DNA of 64,000 bases from Rhizobium rhizogenes NBRC 13257 (GCF_000696095.1 NZ_BAYX01000009.1:62001-126000); one strand, 5' to 3'. Counted from the first letter of the stretch, positions 1-8,967 are shown. Notes: generated by a model from the letters alone, not told the origin. Numbers and translations: made by a program.

Positions 1-1011
1 TGCCCTCCCGGCCTGCGCTTCAAGCTGGAAGACATCCAGGCCTGGCTCGACAAGCGCAAGCCCGGCCAGTCGCGGTTCGTGACGCAGCGGCGCGAGGACG
101 ATCTCGTCAAGGTGCTCTCCGGCGTGATGCTGGACGAGGACGGCGAGACGATGATTTCGACCGGCACGCCGATCTCCATGCTGATCGAAAATACCGACCA
201 GCGTTCCAAGGATTACGGCGAGATCGCCCGCAGCTATCGCCCCGGCCATGCCGACTATACCTATGACGTCAAGTATGGCATTCGCGACTATCGCGGCGGC
301 GGGCGTTCGTCGGCCCGCGAGACCGCGGCGCGTGTTGCTGCCGGCGGCATTGCCCGCCTCGTCGTGCCCGGCGTCACCGTGCGTGGCGCGCTGGTGCAGA
401 TCGGCAAGCACAAGATCAATCGCGCCAACTGGGATTGGGCGCAGGTCGACCAGAACCCGTTCTTCGCCCCCGATCCAGCGATCGTGCCGGTCTGGGAGGA
501 ATATCTCGACGGCATTCGCAAAGCAGGCTCCTCGATCGGCGCGGTGGTCGAGGTCATCGCCGAGGGCGTACCCGCCGGCCTTGGCGCTCCGATCTATGCC
601 AAGCTCGACCAGGATATCGCCTCGCTGCTGATGTCGATCAACGCCGTCAAGGGCGTCGAAATCGGTGAAGGCTTTGCATCCGCCGAACTGACCGGCGAGG
701 AAAATGCCGACGAGATGCGTATGGGCAATGACGGCAATCGCATTTTCCTGTCCAACCATGCCGGCGGCATTCTGGGCGGCATTTCCACCGGCGAACCCAT
801 CGTCGCCCGCTTCGCCATCAAGCCGACCTCCTCGATCCTGACCGAACGCCAGTCGATCGACGCCGACGGCAAGAATGTCGATATCCGTACCAAGGGCCGC
901 CATGACCCCTGCGTCGGCATCCGCGCCGTGCCGATCGGCGAAGCGATGGTTGCATGCGCCATTGCCGATCATTACCTCAGAGACCGTGGCCAGACAGGCC
1001 GGCTGAAATAA
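1..1011 (+). CDS. aroC: Chorismate synthase, 3' part (5' end outside window)
   Basis: Catalyses the last shikimate step, 5-enolpyruvylshikimate-3-phosphate to chorismate, using reduced FMN. The frame is open from base 1 (reads CPPGLRFKLEDIQ) through to the TAA at 1009-1011, so about 336 residues of a usual ~365 are present and the N-terminus lies upstream. Family-typical stretches are visible: RPGHADYTYDVKYGIRDYRG, GGRSSARETAARVAAGG and the C-terminal GRHDPCVGIRAVP. A GTG within the frame at 79 is not the start, because the homologous sequence continues upstream of it. ribBA follows 10 bp downstream with its own Shine-Dalgarno, so the two are probably cotranscribed. Confidence 0.96.
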   Translation, partial: CPPGLRFKLEDIQAWLDKRKPGQSRFVTQRREDDLVKVLSGVMLDEDGETMISTGTPISMLIENTDQRSKDYGEIARSYRPGHADYTYDVKYGIRDYRGGGRSSARETAARVAAGGIARLVVPGVTVRGALVQIGKHKINRANWDWAQVDQNPFFAPDPAIVPVWEEYLDGIRKAGSSIGAVVEVIAEGVPAGLGAPIYAKLDQDIASLLMSINAVKGVEIGEGFASAELTGEENADEMRMGNDGNRIFLSNHAGGILGGISTGEPIVARFAIKPTSSILTERQSIDADGKNVDIRTKGRHDPCVGIRAVPIGEAMVACAIADHYLRDRGQTGRLK

Positions 1012-1021
1012 GGACTTTCTC

Positions 1022-2125
1022 ATGCCCTATGACCAGAAGCGTGTTGTCGATGCTATCAGGGCTTTCGAAGCAGGCGAAATCGTCGTCGTCATGGACGACA
1101 ATGACCGCGAAAACGAAGGCGACCTGATCGTCGCCGCCGTTCATTGCACGCCGGAAAAAATGGCCTTCATCGTTCGTCATACCTCGGGCATCGTCTGCAC
1201 GCCGATGCCGCGCGAGGAGGCCAAACGCCTGAACCTCAATGCCATGGTGGCGGAAAACGATTCGGCGCATACGACCGCCTTCACCGTCTCCGTCGACTTC
1301 AAGCACGGCACGACCACCGGCATTTCCGCCGACGACCGGACGCTGACGGTGCGCAACCTCGCCAATCCGAATGTCGGCCCGACCGATTTCGTTCGTCCCG
1401 GCCATATCTTCCCGCTGATCGCCCGCGAAGGCGGCGTGCTGATGCGCTCGGGCCATACGGAAGCTGCGGTCGACCTCTGCAGGCTTGCCAATCTACCGCC
1501 GATCGGCGTCATCAGCGAACTTGTCAACGACGACGGTACGGTGACGCGCGGCCCGCAGGTGGTCGAATTCGCCGAGCAGCATGGGCTGAAGCTCGTCTCC
1601 GTCGCCGATCTCATCGCCTATCGCCAGCGCAAGGAAACGCTGATCGAACTCGGCACCAGCTTCGACATCGACACGCCGTTCGGCAAGGCACGCGCGCATA
1701 CCTATTCGCTGCCCTCGGACACGATGCAGCACCTCGCCGTCGTCTTCGGCGACATCCGCGACGGCATCGACATTCCTGTCCGCCTGCATCCGGAAAGCGT
1801 CGCCGAGGACCTGTTCGGCAAACGCCGACCGGTCGATTTCTACATGAAGAAGATCGCCGACGAGGGCCGCGGGGTCATCGTCTATCTGCGCGAAGGCTCT
1901 GTCGGCGTCGGCCATTTCGACAATGGCCGTAAAGCACGCCAGGCCGAGCGCGAAAGCCATGCCGAGGCGCAGGCACGCGACAGCGAATGGCTGGAAATCG
2001 GCCTCGGCGCACAGATTCTCAAGGATCTTGGCGTCAGCTCGATCAAGCTGCTCACCAGCCGCGAACGCCACTATGTCGGCCTCGAAGGGTTCGGCATCAA
2101 GATCGCTGCGACGGAGATTTGTTGA
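1022..2125 (+). CDS. ribB: 3,4-dihydroxy-2-butanone 4-phosphate synthase with degenerate GTP cyclohydrolase II-like domain
   Basis: Riboflavin biosynthesis: converts ribulose 5-phosphate to 3,4-dihydroxy-2-butanone 4-phosphate. Residues about 1-205 form the RibB domain with the acidic loop DDNDRENEGDL, HTSGIVC and RSGHTEAAVDL. Residues about 206-367 have the layout of a RibA (GTP cyclohydrolase II) domain. However, the segment that normally carries the zinc cysteines (HSECLTGD..SLRCDCG in RibA) reads HPESVAEDLFGKRRPVDF and has no cysteine. The second activity is therefore doubtful from sequence alone. AAGGA lies 7 nt before ATG 1022. A palindromic mosaic repeat follows the stop. Confidence 0.93.
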   Translation: MPYDQKRVVDAIRAFEAGEIVVVMDDNDRENEGDLIVAAVHCTPEKMAFIVRHTSGIVCTPMPREEAKRLNLNAMVAENDSAHTTAFTVSVDFKHGTTTGISADDRTLTVRNLANPNVGPTDFVRPGHIFPLIAREGGVLMRSGHTEAAVDLCRLANLPPIGVISELVNDDGTVTRGPQVVEFAEQHGLKLVSVADLIAYRQRKETLIELGTSFDIDTPFGKARAHTYSLPSDTMQHLAVVFGDIRDGIDIPVRLHPESVAEDLFGKRRPVDFYMKKIADEGRGVIVYLREGSVGVGHFDNGRKARQAERESHAEAQARDSEWLEIGLGAQILKDLGVSSIKLLTSRERHYVGLEGFGIKIAATEIC

Positions 2126-2129
2126 TTTC

Positions 2130-2246
2130 CACCCTCCCCTCGAAGGGGAGGGTCGGAGCATAGCTCTGGGGTGGGGTGATGTCTCTCCACGCCCAGGGTC
2201 ACCCCCACCCGCGCGCTCCGCGCGACCTCCCCCTCAAGGGAGAGGT
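2130..2246. repeat. RIME-like palindromic mosaic repeat, copy 1
   Basis: Two GC-rich half-modules are present. The left one has stem CCCTCCCC/GGGGAGGG ending in GGGGTGGGGTGA. The right one starts TCACCCCCACCCGC and ends with stem CTCCCCCT/AGGGGAGAG. The same arrangement recurs at 12137-12270, 49011-49130, 50031-50080 (half) and 50523-50651. The first stem lies just after the ribBA stop and could also stop transcription. The comparison with rhizobial intergenic mosaic elements (RIME) is from memory. Confidence 0.75.
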
Positions 2247-2248
2247 AA

Positions 2249-3439
2249 TTAACCCCGCCACCCCTCCAAAAACACCACCTTCTCAACCCCGGCAAAGCGC
2301 GCGACGCGCTCCAGTTCTGCCTCCAGCTTCTCCAGCCGGCCGGCAGACGCCTTTACGCCCGGTTCCAACCATAGGCGTTTGACATCAAGCGTTCCCGCCT
2401 TGCGGTCGGCTTTCATGTCGATCCGTCCAATCAGACGGTCTCCTTCCAGCAATGGGAAGACGTAATAACCATATTCCCGCTTCGGCTCCGGCACGAAGAT
2501 TTCGATGCGATAGAAGAAACCGAAGAGGCGTTCGGTGCGGTTGCGGTCGCGTAGTGTCGGATCGAAGGGGCTGAGGACGCGGATGCGGGCAGGAGCCTCG
2601 GGGAAGCTGTCGAGTGTGGAAGAAAAATCGGCAAAGGCGAAAGAAGGGCGTGGCTTGCCGTCGCCCGCGGGCTCGATCAGCATTTCCGAGAGTTCGTCGC
2701 GATGCGCTTCCACCCAGACTTTCGCCTCCTGCGGCGTCACCAGGTTCCAGAAGGCGGCGATTTCGCCCGAGGTGGCGAAGCCCAGGCGCTGCAATGCTCC
2801 GCGGCAGGCCCAGTCGACGAATTCGTCGTGGCCGACCTCCGGTGTATGGACATGATCCGGCAGCACGCGCTCGACCAGATCGTAGACCTTCTGGAAGTTC
2901 GTGCGGCCGGCGATGGCGAATTTGCCGGTGCGCCAGAAATATTCGAGCGCCGTCTTGTTCGGATGCCAGTTCCACCAGCCGCCGGAGACATGGTTCTCCG
3001 CCTTGATCTCGCGGGCCATGATGGCGCCATTCTTCAGCACGCGCTCGTAGGTCTCCTCGAAGGCGGACTCGAACCCCTCACCGCGCCACTTGCGCCAGCG
3101 CTCGACCAGCGCCAATTCCTCACGGCGGAACCGGTGTTTCCAATAAACGAAGAAGGCGCTCGGCAGGATCGAGGCGTCGTGCGTCCAGTGTTCGAACAGC
3201 GCGCCGTCCTTTTCGAGCAGCTCGGTCAGATGTTCGCGCCGGTAAGTCTGGTTGCGCGAAAACAGGATCTGATGATGCGCCCGCTCGACGGTGCCGATGC
3301 TGTCGACCTGTACGAAGCCGATATCGTGGATGAGTTGCAGCAACCCCGCCTTGGTCAAGGCGCGGTTCGGTGGATTTGAAAGCCCCTGCTTGGCGAGAAA
3401 GACCCGGCGGGCGTCGCGATTGGAAAGCAGATTCGTCAT
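2249..3439 (-). CDS. Winged-helix DNA-binding protein, YcaQ/HTH_42 family
   Basis: A 396-residue protein resembling the YcaQ family, whose E. coli member is a DNA glycosylase that unhooks interstrand crosslinks. N-terminal NRDARRVFLAKQGL and the QVDSIGTVERAHHQILFSR stretch match the winged-helix part. WTHDASILP and the tryptophan-rich HVSGGWWNWHPNKTALEYF block are typical of the family. ATG 3439 was chosen; an in-frame ATG at 3466 would add nine residues, and neither has a clear Shine-Dalgarno. It is transcribed divergently from bioM. The open frame continues to 4255 antisense to bioM, but that extension is a shadow. DNA-repair function is inferred from the family only. Confidence 0.8.
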   Translation of the reverse strand: MTNLLSNRDARRVFLAKQGLSNPPNRALTKAGLLQLIHDIGFVQVDSIGTVERAHHQILFSRNQTYRREHLTELLEKDGALFEHWTHDASILPSAFFVYWKHRFRREELALVERWRKWRGEGFESAFEETYERVLKNGAIMAREIKAENHVSGGWWNWHPNKTALEYFWRTGKFAIAGRTNFQKVYDLVERVLPDHVHTPEVGHDEFVDWACRGALQRLGFATSGEIAAFWNLVTPQEAKVWVEAHRDELSEMLIEPAGDGKPRPSFAFADFSSTLDSFPEAPARIRVLSPFDPTLRDRNRTERLFGFFYRIEIFVPEPKREYGYYVFPLLEGDRLIGRIDMKADRKAGTLDVKRLWLEPGVKASAGRLEKLEAELERVARFAGVEKVVFLEGWRG

Positions 3440-3499
3440 GACCAGATCATAGGCATAAATTCCCATGCTTTCAAATAGGCGCTGATTTGATAATTCGCC

Positions 3500-4225
3500 A
3501 TGATGGGCTATAGGACCGCAACACCACCACGGAATGGGACCAGCCGCTTGGATATCCGCTTCGACAATGCCGGCGTCGATTTCGGCACACGGGCAGCCCT
3601 TCTGCCGCTCAGCCTGACGCTCAGCGAAAAGCGCATCGGCGTGATCGGCTTGAACGGTTCCGGCAAGACGACATTCGCGCGGCTGATCAACGGGCTGACG
3701 AAGCCGACCGCCGGCCGCGTCACCGTCGATGGACTCGACACGCTCAGTGATGCCAAAGCTGTGCTCGGCAAGGTCGGCTATATCTTCCAGTCGCCGCAGA
3801 ACCAGATCATCCTGCCGATCATCCGTGACGACATCGCCTTTGGCCTGAAGGCTCGCGGGCTTGGGAAAGCCGACATCGAGACGGCGGTTGATGGCATTCT
3901 CGACCGGTTTGGCGTGCGGCATCTGGCGGAACGGCGGGCGCACGAACTTTCGGGCGGCGAGTTGCAGATGGCCGCCCTCTGCTCCGTGCTCGTCACCGGG
4001 CCTGATATCCTCATTCTCGACGAGCCGACCAACCAGCTCGACCTGAAGAACCGGGCGCTGGTGCAGAAAACCATCGCCGGCCTGCCGGAAAGCGTCATCG
4101 TCATCAGCCATGACCTGCCGCTGGTCGAGGATTTCGACCGCGTGCTGCTGTTCGATCAGGGCCGCCTTGTCGTCGACGCACCGCCTGCCGAAGCCATCAC
4201 CCGATACAGGGAGCTGGCCGCCTGA
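3500..4225 (+). CDS. bioM: Biotin ECF transporter, ATPase subunit BioM
   Basis: Energy-coupling ABC ATPase of the BioMNY biotin uptake system at the cytoplasmic membrane. Walker A GLNGSGKTT, Q-loop region IFQSPQNQ, signature LSGGE, Walker B ILILDEPT and H-loop VISHD are all intact. About 241 residues from ATG 3500. Family similarity starts around LDIRFDNAG, and a TTG at 3547 with GGGA upstream is an alternative start giving about 225 residues. The stop overlaps the bioN start by one base (TGATG), showing translational coupling. The order bioM-bioN-bioY matches the known rhizobial operon. Confidence 0.92.
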   Translation: MMGYRTATPPRNGTSRLDIRFDNAGVDFGTRAALLPLSLTLSEKRIGVIGLNGSGKTTFARLINGLTKPTAGRVTVDGLDTLSDAKAVLGKVGYIFQSPQNQIILPIIRDDIAFGLKARGLGKADIETAVDGILDRFGVRHLAERRAHELSGGELQMAALCSVLVTGPDILILDEPTNQLDLKNRALVQKTIAGLPESVIVISHDLPLVEDFDRVLLFDQGRLVVDAPPAEAITRYRELAA

Positions 4226-4827
4226 TGCAGACACTGCATGTCGACGCCGACACATGGATGCACCGGATATCGCCGCGTCTGAAGCTTGGCGTATTGGCGG
4301 CGCTCGGCATCGTCCTGTTCCTGATCGACTCCATTGCGCTGCTCGCTATCGCCATCATCATTGGCGCCGCCCTCTACTTCCGCACCGGCCTGCCGGCGGG
4401 CGAAGCGTTGAGACGGCTGCGGCCGGTCCTTCTCTCCATCGCCGTCGTGGCGCTGTTCGGCCTGATCTTCAATCCGCTCCATGTCGCTGTTGTCACCGTG
4501 CTGCGGCTGGTCGCGCTGGTGCTGTTCGCGGCGACCGTCACGGCGACGACCTCGATCTCAGCCTTCATGGACGAAATCACTGCGCTTGCCGCTCCCCTCG
4601 AAAGGCTCGGTCTTTTGAAGGCCGCCGATATCGGCCTTGCGGTCGGCCTGGTCGTCCGCTTCGTGCCTGAAATTCTCGACCGCTACCGCGCCATCCGCGA
4701 GGCGCATGAGGCGCGCGGGATCAAGATCCGCATCGCCACGACGCTCGTGCCGCTGATCATCCTGACCTTGCGTGATGCCGATAATATCGCGGCTGCGATT
4801 GACGCCCGCGGCATTCGGCGGCATTGA
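4225..4827 (+). CDS. bioN: Biotin ECF transporter, transmembrane subunit BioN
   Basis: T-component (CbiQ/EcfT family) of the biotin transporter; it couples the BioM ATPase to the BioY substrate binder. 200 residues with hydrophobic helices near residues 20-55, 65-110 and 155-190. The EcfT-type coupling stretch REAHEARGIK lies near residue 155, and a second charged motif (ADNIAAAIDARGIRR) closes the protein. The length is typical for the small BioN form. It starts on the last base of bioM and is followed by bioY 28 bp later. Confidence 0.9.
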   Translation: MQTLHVDADTWMHRISPRLKLGVLAALGIVLFLIDSIALLAIAIIIGAALYFRTGLPAGEALRRLRPVLLSIAVVALFGLIFNPLHVAVVTVLRLVALVLFAATVTATTSISAFMDEITALAAPLERLGLLKAADIGLAVGLVVRFVPEILDRYRAIREAHEARGIKIRIATTLVPLIILTLRDADNIAAAIDARGIRRH

Positions 4828-4855
4828 ACAGAGATTGTTTTTGAATGGAGCCGTC

Positions 4856-5419
4856 ATGACGACCCGCGACCTCGTTCTCTCCGCGCTTTTTGCCGCCATC
4901 ATCGTGGCGCTCGGCCTGCTGCCGCCGATCTCGATCGGCCTCATTCCTGTGCCGATCACCGCGCAGTCGCTCGGCGTCATGCTGGCGGGCGTGGTGCTCG
5001 GCGCAAAACGCGGCGCGATCGCGGTGCTGATCGTCGTGGTGCTGGTCTCGATCGGCCTGCCGGTACTGTCGGGCGGTCGTGGCGGGCTTTCCGTCTTCGC
5101 AGGGCCGACGGCCGGCTTCTTCATCGGCTGGACCTTTGCCGCCTACATCACCGGCTATCTCTCCGAACGATTGGTCAAGGCCGAGCAGACCGGCATCGCC
5201 CAGGGCATTGGCTTCTTTATAGCCTCGGTGATCGGTGGCGTTATCGTCCTCTATGCCTTTGGCATCGGCTGGCTGGCCCTCGTGGCCAATATCGACTTCG
5301 GCAAGGCATTCTTCGGGTCGATGGCCTTCGTGCCCGGCGATCTCGCCAAGGCAGTGGTCGCCGCTCTCGTCGGCCGCGCCGTCATGGCCGGTTATCCGCT
5401 GCTGCCGCAGCGGACCTGA
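4856..5419 (+). CDS. bioY: Biotin ECF transporter, substrate-binding subunit BioY
   Basis: S-component that binds biotin in the membrane. 187 residues, six hydrophobic segments, and the family hallmark GGRGGLSVFAGPTAGF near residues 67-82, followed by GYLSERL. ATG 4856 was chosen because TGGAG lies 5 nt upstream; an upstream in-frame start at 4772 falls inside bioN and lacks support. With bioM and bioN it forms a complete dedicated biotin importer. The convergent thioesterase gene ends 3 bp after its stop. Confidence 0.94.
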   Translation: MTTRDLVLSALFAAIIVALGLLPPISIGLIPVPITAQSLGVMLAGVVLGAKRGAIAVLIVVVLVSIGLPVLSGGRGGLSVFAGPTAGFFIGWTFAAYITGYLSERLVKAEQTGIAQGIGFFIASVIGGVIVLYAFGIGWLALVANIDFGKAFFGSMAFVPGDLAKAVVAALVGRAVMAGYPLLPQRT

Positions 5420-5422
5420 TCC

Positions 5423-5824
5423 TTAATCAAGATACTTATAGAGCCAGTCGCGGGTGTCTTCAGGCAGCGGGACTGGCTCATACTGCTCGCCGCGCACAGC
5501 AAGCCAAAGGATCTCCACCTCGGCGGCCAGCTCTTGACCGGTTTCGACCATGATCTTGAAGCCGATGGACTTGCCGCCGATCTTGCTGACCCGGACCGAA
5601 AAACGGGCGAGATCGTCATGGCGCAGCGCCCGATGCAGCGAGCAGGAGGCCTTGGTGGCGATATAGGCCGGCTCGTCGTCGACCAGCGGCCGTGTTCGCC
5701 AGAAATTCGACAGGGCGGTTTCCGCCTCCGAGATGTAGGAGGCGATGAACATCCGCCCATGCCTGTCGACATCGCGGGGTGCTACCCGCATCTCGACGAC
5801 ATCGGATCGTTCTGCACTTGTCAT
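5423..5824 (-). CDS. Acyl-CoA thioesterase, hotdog (4HBT) fold
   Basis: 133-residue single hotdog-domain protein of the YbgC/4HBT type. The N-terminal VAPRDVDRHGRMFIASYISEAE segment has the catalytic-type aspartate followed by the long helix entrance typical of 4-hydroxybenzoyl-CoA thioesterase relatives. KIGGKSIGFKIMVE forms the dimer-strand region. Substrate is unknown. ATG 5824 was preferred; an in-frame GTG at 5875 would add 17 low-complexity residues. It is convergent with bioY. Confidence 0.7.
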   Translation of the reverse strand: MTSAERSDVVEMRVAPRDVDRHGRMFIASYISEAETALSNFWRTRPLVDDEPAYIATKASCSLHRALRHDDLARFSVRVSKIGGKSIGFKIMVETGQELAAEVEILWLAVRGEQYEPVPLPEDTRDWLYKYLD

Positions 5825-6170
5825 CACGAAAAGACCTTGGCCGGCGCTCCCCGCACCTGATGGAAAGCTTAACACTGCGCCCCGCGAAGTAAACGGGAGC
5901 CGGCGGAATTGATCGGGATGACTGCACCCGATCCGAAGCTCTCTTCTGGCACGACTTTACGACAGTCTTGCAGGCGCAAAAGCATCGCGCTTGCGGCCAT
6001 CTCCGCCGATGACGTTCCGCCGAACGCGACCCAACCTCCACAATCATGAGCCGTAAAAATAAAGCAGAATCAACTCCTTGAGACGTTGTGCGCGGGAAAT
6101 GAAGCTACTTATATTTCCAAGTAAGCATATGTTTTTATGAGAAAACAGACAGGCAATTGGAGATGATACC

Positions 6171-6406
6171 ATGACCAAAGACCAGATTTTCGACACCCTC
6201 GAACGCTCTGCCCAGCAAATCGTTCCCGACTTGGGTGGCTCTGTCCAACGCACCGATTCATTTGACGCTCTGGTATCAATTCGCTCGATCTGGCCGAGAT
6301 CGTCATTGCCACACTGGATAAGTTGCAGCTGGATATCCCCCTCAATGAACTAGCCGGGGCGAAGACCTTCGGCGAACTCGCAGACACCATCCATGCGAAA
6401 TCCTGA
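6171..6406 (+). pseudogene. Acyl carrier protein, broken by a single-base frameshift
   Basis: Starts at ATG 6171 with GGAG 8 nt upstream and reads MTKDQIFDTLERSAQQIVPD, an acyl-carrier-protein-like first helix. Near 6271-6274 (gctctggtatcaa) the frame changes. Adding one G restores D-A-L-G-I-N-S-L-D-L-A-E-I, the phosphopantetheine attachment motif with the serine at residue 38. The restored frame runs on through QLDIPLNELAGAKTFGELAD to the TGA at 6404-6406, giving 78 residues, the standard ACP length. As written, translation stops after 60 residues without a usable serine loop. This is either a recent inactivation or a sequencing error in a G run. Which specialised rhizobial ACP it was cannot be told. 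Confidence 0.82.
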
Positions 6407-6648
6407 TCGACCGCATTGATCGTCCGTGACGTGGGTGTCGTATCGGCCCTGGGATAGGGTCAAACGGCGCCCTGCATCGGGGCGACGGTTGGCAGCGGAA
6501 GCCGCAGTCGCAACACCAAAATTCCCCAATCGCACGTATTCGTCTCGACCAATCCGTCAACACGGCCTGCGCAACATGCTGTGTTGACATTGCGGTGATA
6601 TAGTCCATGTGCAGTAGCACCGTCATATCTCACCTGTAGATTGGTTTC

Positions 6649-7590
6649 ATGAGCACACGTCTTTACGAACATCCGATCTTTCTTGAGCACATCGTCCCGC
6701 CGGGTCATCCGGAGCGGCCGGACCGGCTGCGGTCGCTGAATATCGCGCTCGAGCATCCGAATTTCGACCGGCTGGACCGGCGCAAGGCGCCGCCCGCGCA
6801 TGAGGATGCCATGCTGCTCGCCCATTCCGAGGAGCATCTGGAGTTCGTCCTGCGCTCGATGCCCGACAAGGGCGACGAGGGTGAGATCAACCAGCTCGAA
6901 GCCGACACCTATGCCAGCCCGAAGACGTTGCAGGCGATCATGCATGGCGTCGGTGGCGCGATGGCGGCGGTCGATGACGTGTTCTCAGGCGCCGCCGACA
7001 ATGTCTTCGTCGCGGCCCGACCGCCCGGCCACCATGCCGAGAAGAACAAGGCCATGGGCTTCTGTTTCTTCAACAATGCCGCGATTGCCGCCCGCCATGC
7101 GCAAAAGGCCTATGGGGCCGAGCGTGTCGCCATCGTCGATTGGGACGTGCATCACGGCAACGGTACGCAGGACATCTTCTGGGACGATCCGTCCGTGCTC
7201 TTCTGTTCCACCCACCAGATGCCGCTCTACCCCGGCAGCGGCAAGAAGGACGACCGAGGCGCGCATAACACCATCGTCAACGCGCCGTTGTCGCCGAACA
7301 CCGGCGGCGATCATTTCCGCGAGGCGTTCAAATCGCGCGTGCTGCCGGCGCTCGATGATTTCCGCCCCGACCTCATCATCATCTCCGCCGGTTTCGACGC
7401 CCATCACCGCGACCCGCTGGCGCAACTGAACCTCACCGGCGAGGATTTCGACTGGGCGACCGGGCGGATTCTGGAGGCCGCCGATCGCAGCGCCAAGAAC
7501 CGGGTCGTCAGCCTGCTCGAAGGCGGCTATGATCTGGAAGGTCTGGCCGAGTCGGCCGGGCTGCATATTCTGCGCATGATGAAGGGTTGA
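6649..7590 (+). CDS. Histone deacetylase-like amidohydrolase
   Basis: Zinc-dependent deacetylase of the arginase/HDAC fold (AcuC/HDAH-like), 313 residues. Visible catalytic motifs are RPPGHHA (tandem histidines), the zinc-binding DWDVHHGNG, SAGFDAHHRDPLA and EGGYDL. N-terminal HPERPDRL is the usual substrate-entry stretch. The bacterial substrate is unknown; acetylpolyamines or acetylated proteins are typical of relatives. xseB begins 2 bp after the stop, so the two are cotranscribed. Confidence 0.92.
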   Translation: MSTRLYEHPIFLEHIVPPGHPERPDRLRSLNIALEHPNFDRLDRRKAPPAHEDAMLLAHSEEHLEFVLRSMPDKGDEGEINQLEADTYASPKTLQAIMHGVGGAMAAVDDVFSGAADNVFVAARPPGHHAEKNKAMGFCFFNNAAIAARHAQKAYGAERVAIVDWDVHHGNGTQDIFWDDPSVLFCSTHQMPLYPGSGKKDDRGAHNTIVNAPLSPNTGGDHFREAFKSRVLPALDDFRPDLIIISAGFDAHHRDPLAQLNLTGEDFDWATGRILEAADRSAKNRVVSLLEGGYDLEGLAESAGLHILRMMKG

Positions 7591-7592
7591 CG

Positions 7593-7844
7593 ATGAGCGA
7601 AAGCGCCAAATTGGATGTGTCCGACTATTCCTTTGAAAAGGCAGTGGCGGAGCTCGAAAGCATCGTTGCGCGCCTGGAACGCGGCGACGTGGCACTGGAC
7701 GAATCTATCGCCATCTACGAGCGCGGCGAAGCGCTGAAGAAGCATTGCGAAACGCTGCTCTCGGCGGCGGAGAACCGGATCGAAAAGATCAGGCTCGACC
7801 GCGCCGGCAAGCCACAAGGCACCGAGCCGCTGGACGGGCAGTGA
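7593..7844 (+). CDS. xseB: Exodeoxyribonuclease VII small subunit
   Basis: 83-residue coiled-coil subunit that binds XseA to form the single-strand-specific exonuclease VII. The core FEKAVAELESIVARLERGD...SIAIYERGEALKKHCE is diagnostic. ATG 7593 was used; a TTG six bases upstream lies in the stop region of the preceding gene. It is followed 74 bp later by the pirin gene. xseA is not in the window. Confidence 0.95.
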   Translation: MSESAKLDVSDYSFEKAVAELESIVARLERGDVALDESIAIYERGEALKKHCETLLSAAENRIEKIRLDRAGKPQGTEPLDGQ

Positions 7845-7918
7845 GGCGAAGCGTGGGAAAATTTGAGTTTCCCGCCTATTCCCGGTAGGTTGCGCTTCAA
7901 CCGAATGGAGCGCCCGCC

Positions 7919-8842
7919 ATGTCCTTCTTTCCCGGAAAAGATCCGCAGCCTGGCGATGCCTTTGCCTGCGATGCGATCGAGCATCTCATCATTCCGCGCA
8001 CCAGCGATATTGGCGGCTTTTCCGTGCGGCGCGCGTTGCCGAGCAGCCGGCGGCGGCTCGTCGGGCCATTCATCTTTTTCGACCGCATGGGACCGGCGGT
8101 GCTGCGGCCCGGCGAGGCGCTGGATGTCCGGCCGCATCCGCATATCGGGCTCTCCACCGTCACCTATCTTTTCGACGGTGAAATCCGCCACATGGACAGC
8201 CTCGGCACGGAAAAGGTCATCCGTCCCGGCGATATCAACCTGATGACAGCCGGGCGCGGCATCGTGCATTCGGAGCGCACGCCGGACAATCTGCGCGGCC
8301 ATCCGCTGGCAATGTCCGGGCTTCAGACCTGGCTGGCGCTTCCCGACGACAAGGAAGAGATCGATCCGGCCTTTACCCATACGGAAAAGACCGACCTGCC
8401 GCTGATCAATGACGGTGGCGCAACCGGGCGCGTGGTGATCGGCAGCTTCGAGGGCGTCACCTCGCCCGTGACGGTGTTTTCGGACACGCTTTATGTCGAT
8501 CTTCAGCTCCGGCCCGGCGCAAAGTTTCCTTTTGCGGCGGGCCATGAGGAGCGCGCGGTCTATATTCTCTCCGGCTCGCTCGTCGTCGCTGGCGATCGTT
8601 TCGAGCAGGATCAACTCCTGATATTTCGTCCCGGCGACGCCATAACGCTGGAAGCGTCCGAAAAAGACTGTCATTTGATGCTTTTTGGTGGTGCGGCGCT
8701 CAATTCGAAGCGCTATATCTGGTGGAATTTCGTATCGTCTTCCAAGGAGCGCATCGAAAAGGCAAAGGAAGAATGGCGCACCGGTCGTTTCGATATCGTA
8801 CCGGGAGACGAGGAAGAGTTCATTCCCTTGCCGGAGAGCTAA
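7919..8842 (+). CDS. Pirin family bicupin protein
   Basis: 307-residue two-domain cupin. The N-terminal domain contains the metal-binding pattern RPHPHIGLSTVTYLFDGEI followed by HMDSLG and GRGIVHSE. The C-terminal cupin (about residues 175-290) contains GHEERAVYILSGSL. Bacterial pirins include quercetinases and redox-sensing regulators, and the sequence does not separate these roles. GGAG lies 9 nt before the ATG. It lies between xseB and dxs, an order found in other rhizobia. Confidence 0.9.
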   Translation: MSFFPGKDPQPGDAFACDAIEHLIIPRTSDIGGFSVRRALPSSRRRLVGPFIFFDRMGPAVLRPGEALDVRPHPHIGLSTVTYLFDGEIRHMDSLGTEKVIRPGDINLMTAGRGIVHSERTPDNLRGHPLAMSGLQTWLALPDDKEEIDPAFTHTEKTDLPLINDGGATGRVVIGSFEGVTSPVTVFSDTLYVDLQLRPGAKFPFAAGHEERAVYILSGSLVVAGDRFEQDQLLIFRPGDAITLEASEKDCHLMLFGGAALNSKRYIWWNFVSSSKERIEKAKEEWRTGRFDIVPGDEEEFIPLPES

Positions 8843-8967
8843 CGGGTTCATAACAGTGCCAAATGTTTCTTGTTCGGCCACTCCTTGAATTCGTCGGCTT
8901 TCGTCGCAATTTGTTTTGACGCAAAGGCGGGCCGCCGCCCAAGAATAGCAAGAAAGAGGCTCCAGCC

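Noticed and set aside
2130..2246. Palindromic repeats as CRISPR or as insertion sequences
   Set aside because: No regularly spaced direct repeats with unique spacers and no transposase; they are two-module palindromes dispersed singly.
3467..4255. N-terminal extension of the YcaQ-like protein over bioM
   Set aside because: Similarity to the family starts only at about 3439; the extension is antisense to bioM, which has all ABC ATPase motifs.
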